Assembly (NCBI GenBank): GCA_963579135.1
Contig: CAUZFB010000005.1
Span: 23,562 to 87,561 of the forward strand
DNA: 64,000 nt
Reading direction: 5' to 3'
Source: CALGTL01 sp963579135
GTDB taxonomy: Bacteria; Chloroflexota; Dehalococcoidia; Lucifugimonadales; Australimonadaceae
The notes below the pieces were generated by a model that saw nothing but the letters and a program-made list of their open reading frames with translations, was not told the DNA's origin and searched no databases. Made by a program: the position numbers and the translations under genes. Below are positions 1 through 8,535 of the stretch, one piece after another (position 1 is the stretch's first letter; every line of letters starts with the position of its first letter).

Positions 1-26
1 GAGTGAGACGAGGGAACCACGAGCCC

Positions 27-932
27 CTAAATCGCCAGCGCCACCACTCCGCCGACGATCAACACCGTCGCAAATGCCTTCAGACCTAGCGTCTCGCGGT
101 CTAACGGCTCGTGCAGCACATCCCACGCCTGCGTACTCAGCGCAACGCTAATCACCAGCACCAACAGCGGTCGTGACGCGGCGACGACGCTCACCAGCGA
201 CACCGAGCCCAGCGAGAAGGCCAGCATCAGTGTGAACACCGCTGCTGGCGCCAGCGCTCCCTCCGTCAGCAGCATCACCCCAGCCACATGCCGTTCGCGT
301 AGCATCCTCGGCACCCTCGCCAAACGCTCTCGACTCGCCACAGTCACCAACACGAGTACGCCCAGCGCCATCGTGCTCACCCCCTGCACCGCCCATACGC
401 TCGCCACGCCCGTCGCCTGGTCCGTCACTACGAACGCTACGCCAAGGACCATCGCCGACATCAACAACACACCGAATGCAGGCATGCGAGCTAACCGGAG
501 TACCCCACCCTCACGGCGTAGCGACACCAGCACGGCGCCCGTCACCACCACCAACACAGCCGTTCCCTGGACCAGCGTCAGCGACTCGCCCAGCAGCGTC
601 ACGGCAATCAGCGTCGCGAATACCGGCGCCAGCGACTGCACCGGCGTCGCCCGGGAAACCTCCTCCAAACTCAGCCCATAAAAGAACAGCATCAGCCCGC
701 CAACAAACGCTACACCCGTCGCGATCGACCATGTGATGCCCTCCAGGCCACCGAAGCCGCCGGTCGCCCACGCGACCGCCATGAACGCCGGGCCGATAAC
801 GAGTTGCATCAATCCGAACACGAGATAGAAGTCTCTTACGTCGGCGAACAGGTCCGTCACCAGCTTTTTATCGAGGACAGAAACCCAAGCGAAAAGCATC
901 GTGCTCAAGAGCACAGCGACCAGCCATGTCAC
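27..932 (-). CDS. EamA/DMT-family transporter
   Basis: A 301-residue, almost entirely hydrophobic protein with about ten membrane segments in two repeats, the usual size and layout of drug/metabolite transporter (EamA) proteins. Typical features are the first-helix AWVSVLDKKL region and the SRATPVQSLAPVFATLIAV stretch near residue 95, which matches the conserved A-P-x-x-A motif of the first EamA repeat. It probably exports or exchanges a small metabolite across the inner membrane; the substrate cannot be read from sequence. It stands alone, with its 3' end near the window edge. A second DMT protein lies at 8532-9473. Confidence 0.85.
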   Translation of the reverse strand: MTWLVAVLLSTMLFAWVSVLDKKLVTDLFADVRDFYLVFGLMQLVIGPAFMAVAWATGGFGGLEGITWSIATGVAFVGGLMLFFYGLSLEEVSRATPVQSLAPVFATLIAVTLLGESLTLVQGTAVLVVVTGAVLVSLRREGGVLRLARMPAFGVLLMSAMVLGVAFVVTDQATGVASVWAVQGVSTMALGVLVLVTVASRERLARVPRMLRERHVAGVMLLTEGALAPAAVFTLMLAFSLGSVSLVSVVAASRPLLVLVISVALSTQAWDVLHEPLDRETLGLKAFATVLIVGGVVALAI

Positions 933-1008
933 GAAAATTCACCCCCGTGCCACGCAAATAGAAAGGGGCACCGACCCGGTGCCCCTCCCCTTCTCATCCT
1001 AACTCTGT

Positions 1009-2088
1009 TTACAAGCCGTAGAACGCCCTCGGATTGTCGTGGGTCATTTTGTGAGCCACTGACGCAGGAACCTCTTCGCGATCCACGCGCTCCTCCAGCA
1101 TCAGCCGAAATTCCAGCTCGTGCGACGTGTCCTGGTGCGTGTAGTCCGAACCCATCAGCAGGTTGTCCTCGCTGATGTAGTTGAGAATCATCGAGATATC
1201 CTCGTCCACCTGGCAAGCGACATACGTACGGTTGCTTTTGAATAGGTCATTCGTTACCTCGAAGCCCAGCTCCCGACCCGCTTCGTTGCTCGACATCGCG
1301 TGTCGGTCATGAAGTCTGCGGAGTTGGTAGTCGGCGAAGGGCACCCACGATGCGCCCGCCTCCACGCAGCCGATACGGAGGTTGGGAAATTGCGCAGGAA
1401 CGTTGTTCTCAAGAAACGAGTAGATGCCGTTGATGGCAGGGACTTTCGAGCTCAACAGCCCGCCGCGCACCTCGTTAGTGCCGCCCCCGGTGTGGAAACA
1501 GATCGGCATATCGAGTCGCTCTGCTTCCTCGTATAGCGGGAAAAAATAGGGGTCATTGGGCTCGTGGCCCGCCTCCTGGTCGCCCTTCTTGAAAACGCCA
1601 CAAGCCCCATGCTCCTTAGCTATCTGCAACTCTTTGATCGACGCGTCGATGTCCACCAACGGGGGGATGCAGACCCAGCGTAATCGACCCTTTGAGACGG
1701 AACAGCGATCCGCAAGCCATCGGTTGTAGCTACGAGCAACCGCGATCTGTCCTTCGCGGCTCGACGCCGGGACGTGCAGGAAGAAAGTAGGGTAGATGAT
1801 CTGTATCTCGGTCCCAAGCTCGTCCATGTGACGCAAGCGGGACTCGACATCGAGCAGCTCACGTGCGCCTACCTTGGTCCCGCTCTTCGAGTCGTTTCGG
1901 ACCGGACGACGCGTTCGAACACCTTCAACGACCCACTCCCTCAACTCTGCGCGTGCGGTAGTCGCATTCGGGTTAGATCGAATCTCCGTCACTGGCTTAA
2001 ACTGCTGCTCCCCGGGCCCCATGTACTCCCAGGTGGCATCTGTCTCGTCCACATGCGTATCTGCGTCAATCAGCCCACTCAGATCCAT
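1009..2088 (-). CDS. Amidohydrolase family 2 (metal-dependent hydrolase/decarboxylase)
   Basis: A TIM-barrel amidohydrolase of 359 residues. The N-terminus carries the D-x-D-x-H metal site as IDADTHVDE (D-T-H form), a central ICFHTGGGTNE strand supplies the next metal His, and MGSDYTHQD near residue 295 supplies the C-terminal Asp. The start at 2088 is preferred over an upstream ATG at 2106 because AGGAG sits eight bases before it. Relatives include aminocarboxymuconate-semialdehyde and related aromatic-acid decarboxylases; the substrate is not predictable. A paralogue is at 13552-14646. Confidence 0.85.
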   Translation of the reverse strand: MDLSGLIDADTHVDETDATWEYMGPGEQQFKPVTEIRSNPNATTARAELREWVVEGVRTRRPVRNDSKSGTKVGARELLDVESRLRHMDELGTEIQIIYPTFFLHVPASSREGQIAVARSYNRWLADRCSVSKGRLRWVCIPPLVDIDASIKELQIAKEHGACGVFKKGDQEAGHEPNDPYFFPLYEEAERLDMPICFHTGGGTNEVRGGLLSSKVPAINGIYSFLENNVPAQFPNLRIGCVEAGASWVPFADYQLRRLHDRHAMSSNEAGRELGFEVTNDLFKSNRTYVACQVDEDISMILNYISEDNLLMGSDYTHQDTSHELEFRLMLEERVDREEVPASVAHKMTHDNPRAFYGL

Positions 2089-2327
2089 GTTGAATACTCC
2101 TGGCATATTCGATAGCGGGCAGCCGCCCTCGTGCGCCGATGCTATTCCGCCGTGGCATTAGGCGCAAGGTAGCGGCTTGGCTCTAGGCGAACGGCACCGC
2201 CACGGGGCAGCGCCCAGATGCTGAGCTCCGCCTCATGGCGCATCGTATTGATCGGCCACAACCTTCACTTGAGCGAACCGACGCAGAAAATCAGCCTCGC
2301 CCGACGCGTGCGCTTCGCCAGCTACCA

Positions 2328-4082
2328 CTAACTCCTAGCAGCCGCCTCTCGCAGCATCCTCTCAGCGATATCCCCCGTCGACACAATCCCCAGGTCCCCC
2401 CCTGACCGCAGGCGGACGGCAGCTCCATTGGCCTCCGCCTCCTTGTCGCCCACGACCAGCATGTACGGAACCTTTTGCATCTGCGCGTCGCGAATCTTGG
2501 CACCCATGCGCTCGTTGCGGGCGTCGACGTGGACGCGCAGGCCAGCAGCAGCCAGCTCGTCGCGGATCTGCTCCGCGTACTCGATGTGGCGATCGGCAAT
2601 GGGGATCACCTCGGCCTGGATAGGGGCGAGCCAGAGGGGGAACGCACCGCCGTAGTGCTCCACCAGCACGCCGAAAAAGCGCTCCAACGAGCCGAACAGC
2701 GCCCGGTGCACCATGTAGGGCCGGTGCTCAGCGCCGTCCTGACCCACGAAGGTGAGGTCGAACCGCTCTGGCAGGTTGAAGTCAAACTGCACTGTCGTGC
2801 ACTGCCACGACCGGCCGATAGCATCCTTCACCTTGATGTCTAGCTTCGGGCCGTAGAACGCACCGCCACCGTCGTCGACCTCATAGTCGACGTTCATCCG
2901 ATCCAGCGCGCGGCGTAACGACTCCGTCGCGTGGTCCCAGTCCTCGTCGCGTCCCACCGCCTTCTCGGGCTTGGTGCTCAGGAATACGTCGTAGTCCGTG
3001 AACCCGAACGTGCCCAGCAGGTCGAACGCGAAGTCCAGCACGCCCACGACCTCGTCCTCAACCTGGTCAGGCCGGCAAAAGATGTGCGCGTCATCCTGCG
3101 TGAAGCCCCGGACGCGGAGCAACCCCTGAAGCACGCCACTGCGCTCGTAGCGGTACACCGTCCCCAGTTCCGTCAGCCGCATAGGCAACTCGCGGTACGA
3201 ACGCTTCGATGACGTGAAGACCTGGATGTGGAATGGGCAGTTCATCGGCTTGGCGAAGTACTCGTTCCCATCCACATCCATCGAGTCATACATGTTCTCG
3301 CGGTAGAAACCCAAGTGACCGGACGTCTCCCACAGCGTCGACTTTCCAATGTGTGGCGAGTACACGAAGTCGTACCCACGTTTATCGTGCTGCTCGCGCC
3401 ACTCCTGCTCCATGAGCGACCTGATCCGGCCGCCCTTGGGGTGCCAGATCACCAGCCCGGGCCCCACCTGTTCTGAGGTCGAAAACAAGTCAAGCTCCCG
3501 GCCCAGCTTCCGGTGATCGCGCAGCGCCGCCTGCTCCAAACGCTCCAAATGAGCGTCCAGCGACTCCTGCGACTCCCACGCCGTGCCGTAGATGCGCTGG
3601 AGCATCTCGTTGCGCTCGTCCCCACGCCAGTACGCACCGGCGACGTTCATCAACTTGATCGCCTTGACATCGCCGGTCGACGGCACGTGCGGTCCACGGC
3701 ACAGGTCCACGAAATCACGATGCCCATACGTGGTCAACATCTCGCCCTCGGGGATGCCATCGATGATCTCCAGCTTGAACGGCTGCCCTGCGAATCGCGC
3801 CTTCGCGTCGTCCCGCGAGAACTCCGTTTGCACGAACGGCGCATCCGCCGCGATGGACTCCTGCATCCGCGCCTCGATCTGCTCAAGGTCCTCCGGCGTG
3901 AACGGACGCTCCACGTGGAAGTCGTAGTAGAAGCCGTCCTCGATCGCAGGCCCCACCGCGAACTGCGCACCCGGGAACATGCTGAGGACTGCCTCCGCCA
4001 TCACATGCGCCGCCGAATGCCTGATCCGGAACCGTAAATCGTCCAGATCCCGCTCAGCCTGCGATTGTTCTTTTACTGGCAT
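2328..4082 (-). CDS. thrS: Threonyl-tRNA synthetase lacking the TGS domain
   Basis: Charges tRNA-Thr in the cytoplasm. At 584 residues it is shorter than the common ~640 because it begins directly in the second additional (editing) domain. The HSAAH zinc/editing motif is at residues 22-26 and DLCRGPH supplies the partner Cys and His. The class II core follows: MNCPFH (zinc Cys), VRGFTQDDAHIF (motif 2 and zinc His), VHRALFGS (third zinc ligand and motif 3 neighbourhood), then the anticodon-binding domain. The N-terminal TGS domain is absent; known ThrRS variants lack it too. The ATG is preceded by GGGAAG, and a long leader with a promoter and terminator-like hairpin lies upstream. Confidence 0.97.
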   Translation of the reverse strand: MPVKEQSQAERDLDDLRFRIRHSAAHVMAEAVLSMFPGAQFAVGPAIEDGFYYDFHVERPFTPEDLEQIEARMQESIAADAPFVQTEFSRDDAKARFAGQPFKLEIIDGIPEGEMLTTYGHRDFVDLCRGPHVPSTGDVKAIKLMNVAGAYWRGDERNEMLQRIYGTAWESQESLDAHLERLEQAALRDHRKLGRELDLFSTSEQVGPGLVIWHPKGGRIRSLMEQEWREQHDKRGYDFVYSPHIGKSTLWETSGHLGFYRENMYDSMDVDGNEYFAKPMNCPFHIQVFTSSKRSYRELPMRLTELGTVYRYERSGVLQGLLRVRGFTQDDAHIFCRPDQVEDEVVGVLDFAFDLLGTFGFTDYDVFLSTKPEKAVGRDEDWDHATESLRRALDRMNVDYEVDDGGGAFYGPKLDIKVKDAIGRSWQCTTVQFDFNLPERFDLTFVGQDGAEHRPYMVHRALFGSLERFFGVLVEHYGGAFPLWLAPIQAEVIPIADRHIEYAEQIRDELAAAGLRVHVDARNERMGAKIRDAQMQKVPYMLVVGDKEAEANGAAVRLRSGGDLGIVSTGDIAERMLREAAARS

Positions 4083-4142
4083 ATCTTCTTCCCTTGGTTC
4101 AGCGACTCAGGCACTCGCCCGTCGCCGTTAGTTTACGAACAG

Positions 4143-4167
4143 AAAAAGGGGCGCACCAGGCGCCCCT
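4143..4167 (-). terminator. Terminator-like hairpin in the thrS leader
   Basis: Read on the minus strand, an 8-bp stem AGGGGCGC / GCGCCCCT with a 5-nt loop is followed by five T. It lies between the thrS promoter and the thrS start codon, so it should act as an attenuator rather than as the end of another gene. A T-box would be expected for thrS, but the canonical TGGNACCGCG antiterminator sequence is not visible upstream. Confidence 0.7.
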
Positions 4168-4275
4168 CAGGTCTATCTCAGCGAAACGCGCGCCTTATTC
4201 AGTCGTGGCCCTCGTAGTGGCCCCTGTCGTCAAGAACGTGATCCTAGTCGTCCACAAAACGCGCATCACTCCCAG

Positions 4276-4303
4276 ATTCTACCAGCGATCCCTCCCCGTT
4301 CAA
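4276..4303 (-). promoter_or_regulatory. Putative thrS promoter
   Basis: TTGAAC at 4298-4303 and TAGAAT at 4276-4281 on the minus strand, with a 16-nt spacer. This predicts a leader of roughly 185 nt before thrS, containing the attenuator hairpin. Confidence 0.5.
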
Positions 4304-4432
4304 CGCCCCACAACCGAGGCGCGACGCTCCGCGAAGCCATCCTCCCCCGACAGCCTTGCTTATAACAAATGTCCATAATGCAATCGTCGCACCCGGCGTT
4401 ACGCTGTTCCCGGACAACCCCTATTCCCTAAT

Positions 4433-4512
4433 TCCCTGAGCGTAGCGCAGCGCAAGCGGAGTCCAAGAGCCGGCCCTGAGTCACACGAAGGGCCCCCTCA
4501 CCGTCCCCATTT
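4433..4512. repeat. Degenerate dispersed intergenic repeat, copy A
   Basis: The segment contains CCCTGAGCGTAGCGCAGCGC, then a second CCCTGAG followed by CGAAGGG, CTCACC and TCCCC. The same order of short blocks (GCGTAGCACAGCGC, CGAAGG, CTCACC, TCCCC) recurs at 50622-50674. A shorter CCTGAGCGCAGC block is at 4701-4730. The rest of the 4083-4784 gap holds the thrS leader and nothing else I can identify. Confidence 0.45.
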
Positions 4513-4784
4513 CAGGAGCTAATGAGGCCACTTTTGACCCATTTGAGGCCACCGCCAGGAAAGGCTCGAGGCTGCCTGTAAGTCAACAGTCCACGTCCCA
4601 GAAGCAAAACGAGGCGAGCAAGCCGCCTCTATCCAACCCACCCACAGCCAGCGACTGATCAAAAGTAATCAACGGAGAATCAAAACGGATCCCCCTGTTT
4701 CCTGAGCGCAGCAGCGGCGGGCAGCGCTCGTGGGGAAGCACAATCCCGACTTCGTCACCCTCCTCGACGAGGGGGGAGTAGAAT

Positions 4785-5918
4785 ATGGTCATGAAAGCCG
4801 TATACAACGAAGCAGCCAACCTAGCCCGCCAGAACCGCGAGTTCGTCCTCGCCACCGTCGTCAACACCAAGGGCTCCACACCCCAGAAACCCGGCGCGGC
4901 CCTACTCGTGCGCTCCGACGGCTCCACCGTGGGAACCCTCGGCGGTGGCTGCGTCGAAGGCGACATTTGGTTCGCCGCTAAAGAAGCGCTACGGGAACAC
5001 ACCGGCCCCATCTTCAAGAACTACTACCTCAACGAAGACATCGCTGCGCGCGATGGCCTCGTCTGCGGCGGCTCGATGTTCTTTTACATCGAGCCCTTCG
5101 AGCACTCGACCGACGTCAGCCCGCTCTCGGATGAGATTGAGCAAGCCTTCGAAGGCGGCGACTCCCTCGCAATGGCCACGGTCGTCAACCCGACCACTCT
5201 CAAGACTGGCGCGCGCATCGTCGTCCACGAAGACGGCACCACCGTCGGCTCGCTGGGCACCGCCGAAGCCGACGCTGTTGCCATCGCGACAGCCAACGCC
5301 GTCATGCCCATGGGCAAGGCCGAGCACGTCCGCACCGCAGAGGGCGACGAGATCTTCGTCGCAGGCTTCACCTCGCCGGCAACGCTTGTCCTAGTCGGAG
5401 GAGGCCACGTGAACCTCCAGGTCGCCAAGGTCGCGCAAATGCTTGGCTTCCGCGTCTTCGTCACCGACGACCGCCCCGAATTCGCCAACCGCGAGCGCTT
5501 CCCCATGGCGGAGGAAACCGGCGTCGCGCCCTACGACAAGGGCCTTGACGCCTTCCATATCACCAAGAACACCGCCATCGTCATTGGCTCTAGGGGCCAC
5601 CACTACGACGACCTTGCTACCGAGGCCGCCGTCCGCACGCCCGCCACCTACGTTGGCCTTCTTGGTAGCAAGCGCAAGACCGTGATGATCTACGAAGCGC
5701 TCCTCAAGCGCGGCATCAGCCCCGAGCGCCTCAAGCAGGTCCACTCGCCCATCGGCCTCGACCTAGGTGGCCGCACCCCTGAGGAGATCGCCGTCAGCAT
5801 CATGGCCGAGATCATCGCCTTCCGCCACAACCGCCCCGGTGGATCCATGAAGATCGAAGAGGCCCAGGTCAACCGTCTCCTCACCAAGCTTGGCAAAGCC
5901 AAGCAAGCCAAGGCCTAG
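4785..5918 (+). CDS. xdhC: XdhC/CoxI-family molybdenum hydroxylase maturation factor
   Basis: 377 residues: an N-terminal XdhC_CoxI domain (TVVNTKGSTPQKPGA and GTLGGGCVEGD motifs, residues ~20-55) and a C-terminal Rossmann-like XdhC_C domain with LVLVGGGHVNLQVAK near residue 205. Family members bind molybdenum cofactor and insert its sulfurated form into xanthine-dehydrogenase or CO-dehydrogenase-type enzymes. GGGGGAG lies seven bases before the first ATG. The downstream MobA-like nucleotidyltransferase at 7385 supports a cofactor-maturation role, but no hydroxylase subunit is encoded in this window. Confidence 0.9.
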   Translation: MVMKAVYNEAANLARQNREFVLATVVNTKGSTPQKPGAALLVRSDGSTVGTLGGGCVEGDIWFAAKEALREHTGPIFKNYYLNEDIAARDGLVCGGSMFFYIEPFEHSTDVSPLSDEIEQAFEGGDSLAMATVVNPTTLKTGARIVVHEDGTTVGSLGTAEADAVAIATANAVMPMGKAEHVRTAEGDEIFVAGFTSPATLVLVGGGHVNLQVAKVAQMLGFRVFVTDDRPEFANRERFPMAEETGVAPYDKGLDAFHITKNTAIVIGSRGHHYDDLATEAAVRTPATYVGLLGSKRKTVMIYEALLKRGISPERLKQVHSPIGLDLGGRTPEEIAVSIMAEIIAFRHNRPGGSMKIEEAQVNRLLTKLGKAKQAKA

Positions 5919-6039
5919 CCCCTTGGGCTGACTCGCCTCGTTCGGACACCACGCCCGAATGCTCGCACCCGCAATCGGCTATCCTTCCCCCGCCACCGAC
6001 AACGGTCGCCCATCAATGAGCCCGGGGGAGGGGAGACAA

Positions 6040-6837
6040 ATGAACTTTGACCTGACAGACCGCGTAGCCATCGTCACAGGCGCATCACAAGGCCTCGGTA
6101 AAACCAGCGCGATGGAGCTCGCCAAAGCGGGCGCCAACATCGTAGCCGTCGCACGCGAACCCGAGGACGTCACGTTCGGCCGCAGCCGTCCCCATGCCCC
6201 TGTCCAGGAAGTCGTCGGCGACATTAAAGCCCTCGGCCGCCAGGCAATCGGCATCACGGCCGATGTCCGCGACAACGCCCAGGTCGAAAGCATGGTGCAA
6301 GAGGTGCTAGCCGAATTCGGCCGCGTCGACGTTCTGGTCAACGTGGTCGGAGGCAGCTGGGGTGAGACCTTCAAGGCAGGCCCCATCATGGAACTTACCG
6401 CCCACGACCTCATCGAGGCCTACCGCGTCAACGTTGTCACCATGTTCCAGTGCAGCACCGCCGTGGTCCCCATCATGAAGCGCCAGGGCAAAGGCGTGAT
6501 CATCAACATCGCATCCGTCGCTGGACAATCACCCAGCATCGACTCCCCCGCCTACGGTGCCGCCAAGGCGGGCGTCATCAACATGACCATGAGCATGGCA
6601 GCGGCATGGGGCCCCGAGGTGCGTGTCAACGCCATCGCCGTTGGTGGGATCGAAACTCCCCATCGGCCACGGTGGAACGAGAACTCTACTGCCGCCTACG
6701 GCCCCGGCAGCTCTTCAGCTCTGGGCCGGCTCGGCAAGCAGGAGGAGCACGCGGGCACGGTCGTCTGGCTAGCGTCCGACTACGCCGGCTACATCACCGG
6801 TACCACCATCGAGGCAAACGGAGGCGCACGACGATGA
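6040..6837 (+). CDS. Short-chain dehydrogenase/reductase
   Basis: A 265-residue classical SDR. The N-terminal NAD(P)-binding motif is TGASQGLGKT (TGxxxGxG), followed by NVVGG (NNAG position) and the catalytic S...YxxxK as SPAYGAAKAG. The start is placed at 6040, where ATG follows GGGGAGGGGAG; an upstream ATG at 5959 has no comparable site. It overlaps the next gene by ATGA, so it lies in an operon with the CMD-family gene. The substrate is unknown. Confidence 0.92.
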   Translation: MNFDLTDRVAIVTGASQGLGKTSAMELAKAGANIVAVAREPEDVTFGRSRPHAPVQEVVGDIKALGRQAIGITADVRDNAQVESMVQEVLAEFGRVDVLVNVVGGSWGETFKAGPIMELTAHDLIEAYRVNVVTMFQCSTAVVPIMKRQGKGVIINIASVAGQSPSIDSPAYGAAKAGVINMTMSMAAAWGPEVRVNAIAVGGIETPHRPRWNENSTAAYGPGSSSALGRLGKQEEHAGTVVWLASDYAGYITGTTIEANGGARR

Positions 6838-7382
6838 CACGACTACCCGAAGCCCAACGCGAGGATTTCCCAGAAGATCTCCAGTCCGCCTTCGACGCCG
6901 TCCACGCCAATGGCAAGCCGATCGGACCTGGCTCAATCACTATCCACAGCCCTGAGCTCGCCCGCTTGAGGCTCCCGGTTAGCAGCTACGTCCGCTGGAA
7001 CATGGACGTAGACCCCCAGTACACTGAGCTCGCCATCCTCATCGCCGCGCGCGCCCTCGACTGCGCCTACGTCTGGAACGCCCACGTCGTTGTCGCTGCC
7101 GAAGCTGGCGTCAGCCAGGCGCTCATCGATGCCCTGCGGGACGACCAGGCGCTGCCCGCTGAACCTGTTGCGCAAGCTGCGCTTACCAACTTCGGCCTGG
7201 AGCTCATCCGGGCCCACAAGGTCGGCGACGGAACCTATAAAGCAGCCCACGATGTCTTCGGCACCAAAGCTCTCGTTGAGCTGACGGCTCTCATGGGTCA
7301 CTACGCCCAGAATGCCATGCTCGTCGCTGCCTTCGACGTCACACTCCCGGGCAAGCTCAACGCGCCGGTGCTCCCCGTCTGA
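6834..7382 (+). CDS. Carboxymuconolactone decarboxylase (CMD)-family protein
   Basis: 182 residues, mostly helical, with the CMD/AhpD signature region ELAILIAARALDCAYVWNAH around residues 65-85. Only one Cys is present at the active-site position, followed by VWNAH, so the redox C-x-x-C of AhpD is lacking. The gene starts at the ATG overlapping the SDR stop (ATGA); a longer upstream frame inside the SDR is a shadow. Pairing with an SDR and amidohydrolases nearby suggests catabolism of small organic acids, which is inference. Confidence 0.85.
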   Translation: MTRLPEAQREDFPEDLQSAFDAVHANGKPIGPGSITIHSPELARLRLPVSSYVRWNMDVDPQYTELAILIAARALDCAYVWNAHVVVAAEAGVSQALIDALRDDQALPAEPVAQAALTNFGLELIRAHKVGDGTYKAAHDVFGTKALVELTALMGHYAQNAMLVAAFDVTLPGKLNAPVLPV

Positions 7383-7384
7383 AC

Positions 7385-8017
7385 ATGGCCAGCGACGCAC
7401 CTCATCAGTTCCGCGTCGCCGCAGTCCTCCTGGCAGGCGGCGAGTCCTCTCGCATGGGTGAGAGCAAGGCCCTGATGCCCTGGACCACCGGCGAACCCCT
7501 GATTGCCTACCACATCCGCGCATTACAGCAGGCTGGTTACTCGCCCATCGTCGTGGTGCTCGGCCATGCTCCCGAGGAGATCAGCCGCGCCATCCCCGCC
7601 GACGCCGAAGTCACGATCGTCGTCAACGAGCACTACCAGAACGGTCGCTCCTCCTCCATCGTCGGCGGCGTCCTCCAGGTCGCCGCGTCAGACAGCGATG
7701 CGTTCGTCGTTGCCAGCGTAGATCAGCCCCGTTCGGTCGAGATGCTGCGCACGCTCCGCGAGGCCTGGGAGCGCGAGCAGCCGTCCATCGCAATGCCCTC
7801 CTATCAGCACCACAGTGGCCATCCGCCGCTGTTCGCCAGTGGTCTCATCGCGGAAGTCTTACGGGTCACGGAAGAGGAGCAGGGCTTGCGGCAAGTCATC
7901 CGTCACTTCGCCGACAACCGTCTGTTCGTGAATGTCGACGACCCTCTCACTCTGACGAACCTAAACACGCGAGAAGACTACGAAACGGCACTCCGGATCG
8001 CCAAAGGCCAAGCATGA
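7385..8017 (+). CDS. MobA-like NTP transferase (MocA-type molybdenum cofactor cytidylyltransferase)
   Basis: 210 residues with the nucleotidyltransferase N-terminal signature VLLAGGESSRMGESKALMPW and a central VASVDQP block equivalent to the Mg-binding D-x-P. MocA family enzymes attach CMP to molybdopterin for molybdenum hydroxylases. Its position in one operon with XdhC (4785-5918) favours that role over GDP-type MobA. It starts two bases after the CMD stop codon and overlaps the GNAT gene by ATGA. Confidence 0.82.
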   Translation: MASDAPHQFRVAAVLLAGGESSRMGESKALMPWTTGEPLIAYHIRALQQAGYSPIVVVLGHAPEEISRAIPADAEVTIVVNEHYQNGRSSSIVGGVLQVAASDSDAFVVASVDQPRSVEMLRTLREAWEREQPSIAMPSYQHHSGHPPLFASGLIAEVLRVTEEEQGLRQVIRHFADNRLFVNVDDPLTLTNLNTREDYETALRIAKGQA

Positions 8018-8535
8018 AGATCCCCGCAGGCCCCTACCTCATCCGCTCATGGAAGCCAGGCGACGAAGCGACGCTTGCCAGCAACATCAACAACCCGAAC
8101 ATCACCCGCACCCTGGCCGCACGCCAACCTCGCACGTACACCAAGGAGCACGCCAAGGCCTGGATCGACCTGTGCGCTTTGGAAGCCGACCCCGTCAATT
8201 TTGCCATTGCGGACGGCGATCAGGTCATGGGGAGCATCGGTCTCACTCTCCAGCGAGGCGCACGTCGACGATCTGCGGAGGTCGGCTTCTGGATCGCGGA
8301 GGACCACTGGGGCCGAGGCATCGCCACGCGAGTCTTACAAGCGTTCAGCGAATATGCGTTCGCCCAATTCGACCTGCTCCGGCTCCACGCCTACGTCTTC
8401 GATGGCAATGCCTCTTCGATCCGAGTACTGGAGAAGGCCGGCTACACCTACGAAGGCACGCTCGTCGCGAGCATCACCAAAGACGATCGGATCATCGACG
8501 AACTCGTGTACGCCTTGGTCCGCCACGAAGCCTAG
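8014..8535 (+). CDS. GNAT acetyltransferase (RimJ/RimL type)
   Basis: 173 residues. The start resembles RimJ/RimL enzymes (YLIRSWKPGDEATLASNINN); motif A is GFWIAEDHWGRGIATRVLQA, with the acetyl-CoA pyrophosphate loop as W-G-R-G-I-A, and the C-terminal block has NASSIRVLEKAGYTYEG. It probably N-acetylates a protein N-terminus or small amine. It is the last gene of the operon and its 3' end overlaps the convergent DMT gene by four bases. Confidence 0.88.
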   Translation: MKIPAGPYLIRSWKPGDEATLASNINNPNITRTLAARQPRTYTKEHAKAWIDLCALEADPVNFAIADGDQVMGSIGLTLQRGARRRSAEVGFWIAEDHWGRGIATRVLQAFSEYAFAQFDLLRLHAYVFDGNASSIRVLEKAGYTYEGTLVASITKDDRIIDELVYALVRHEA

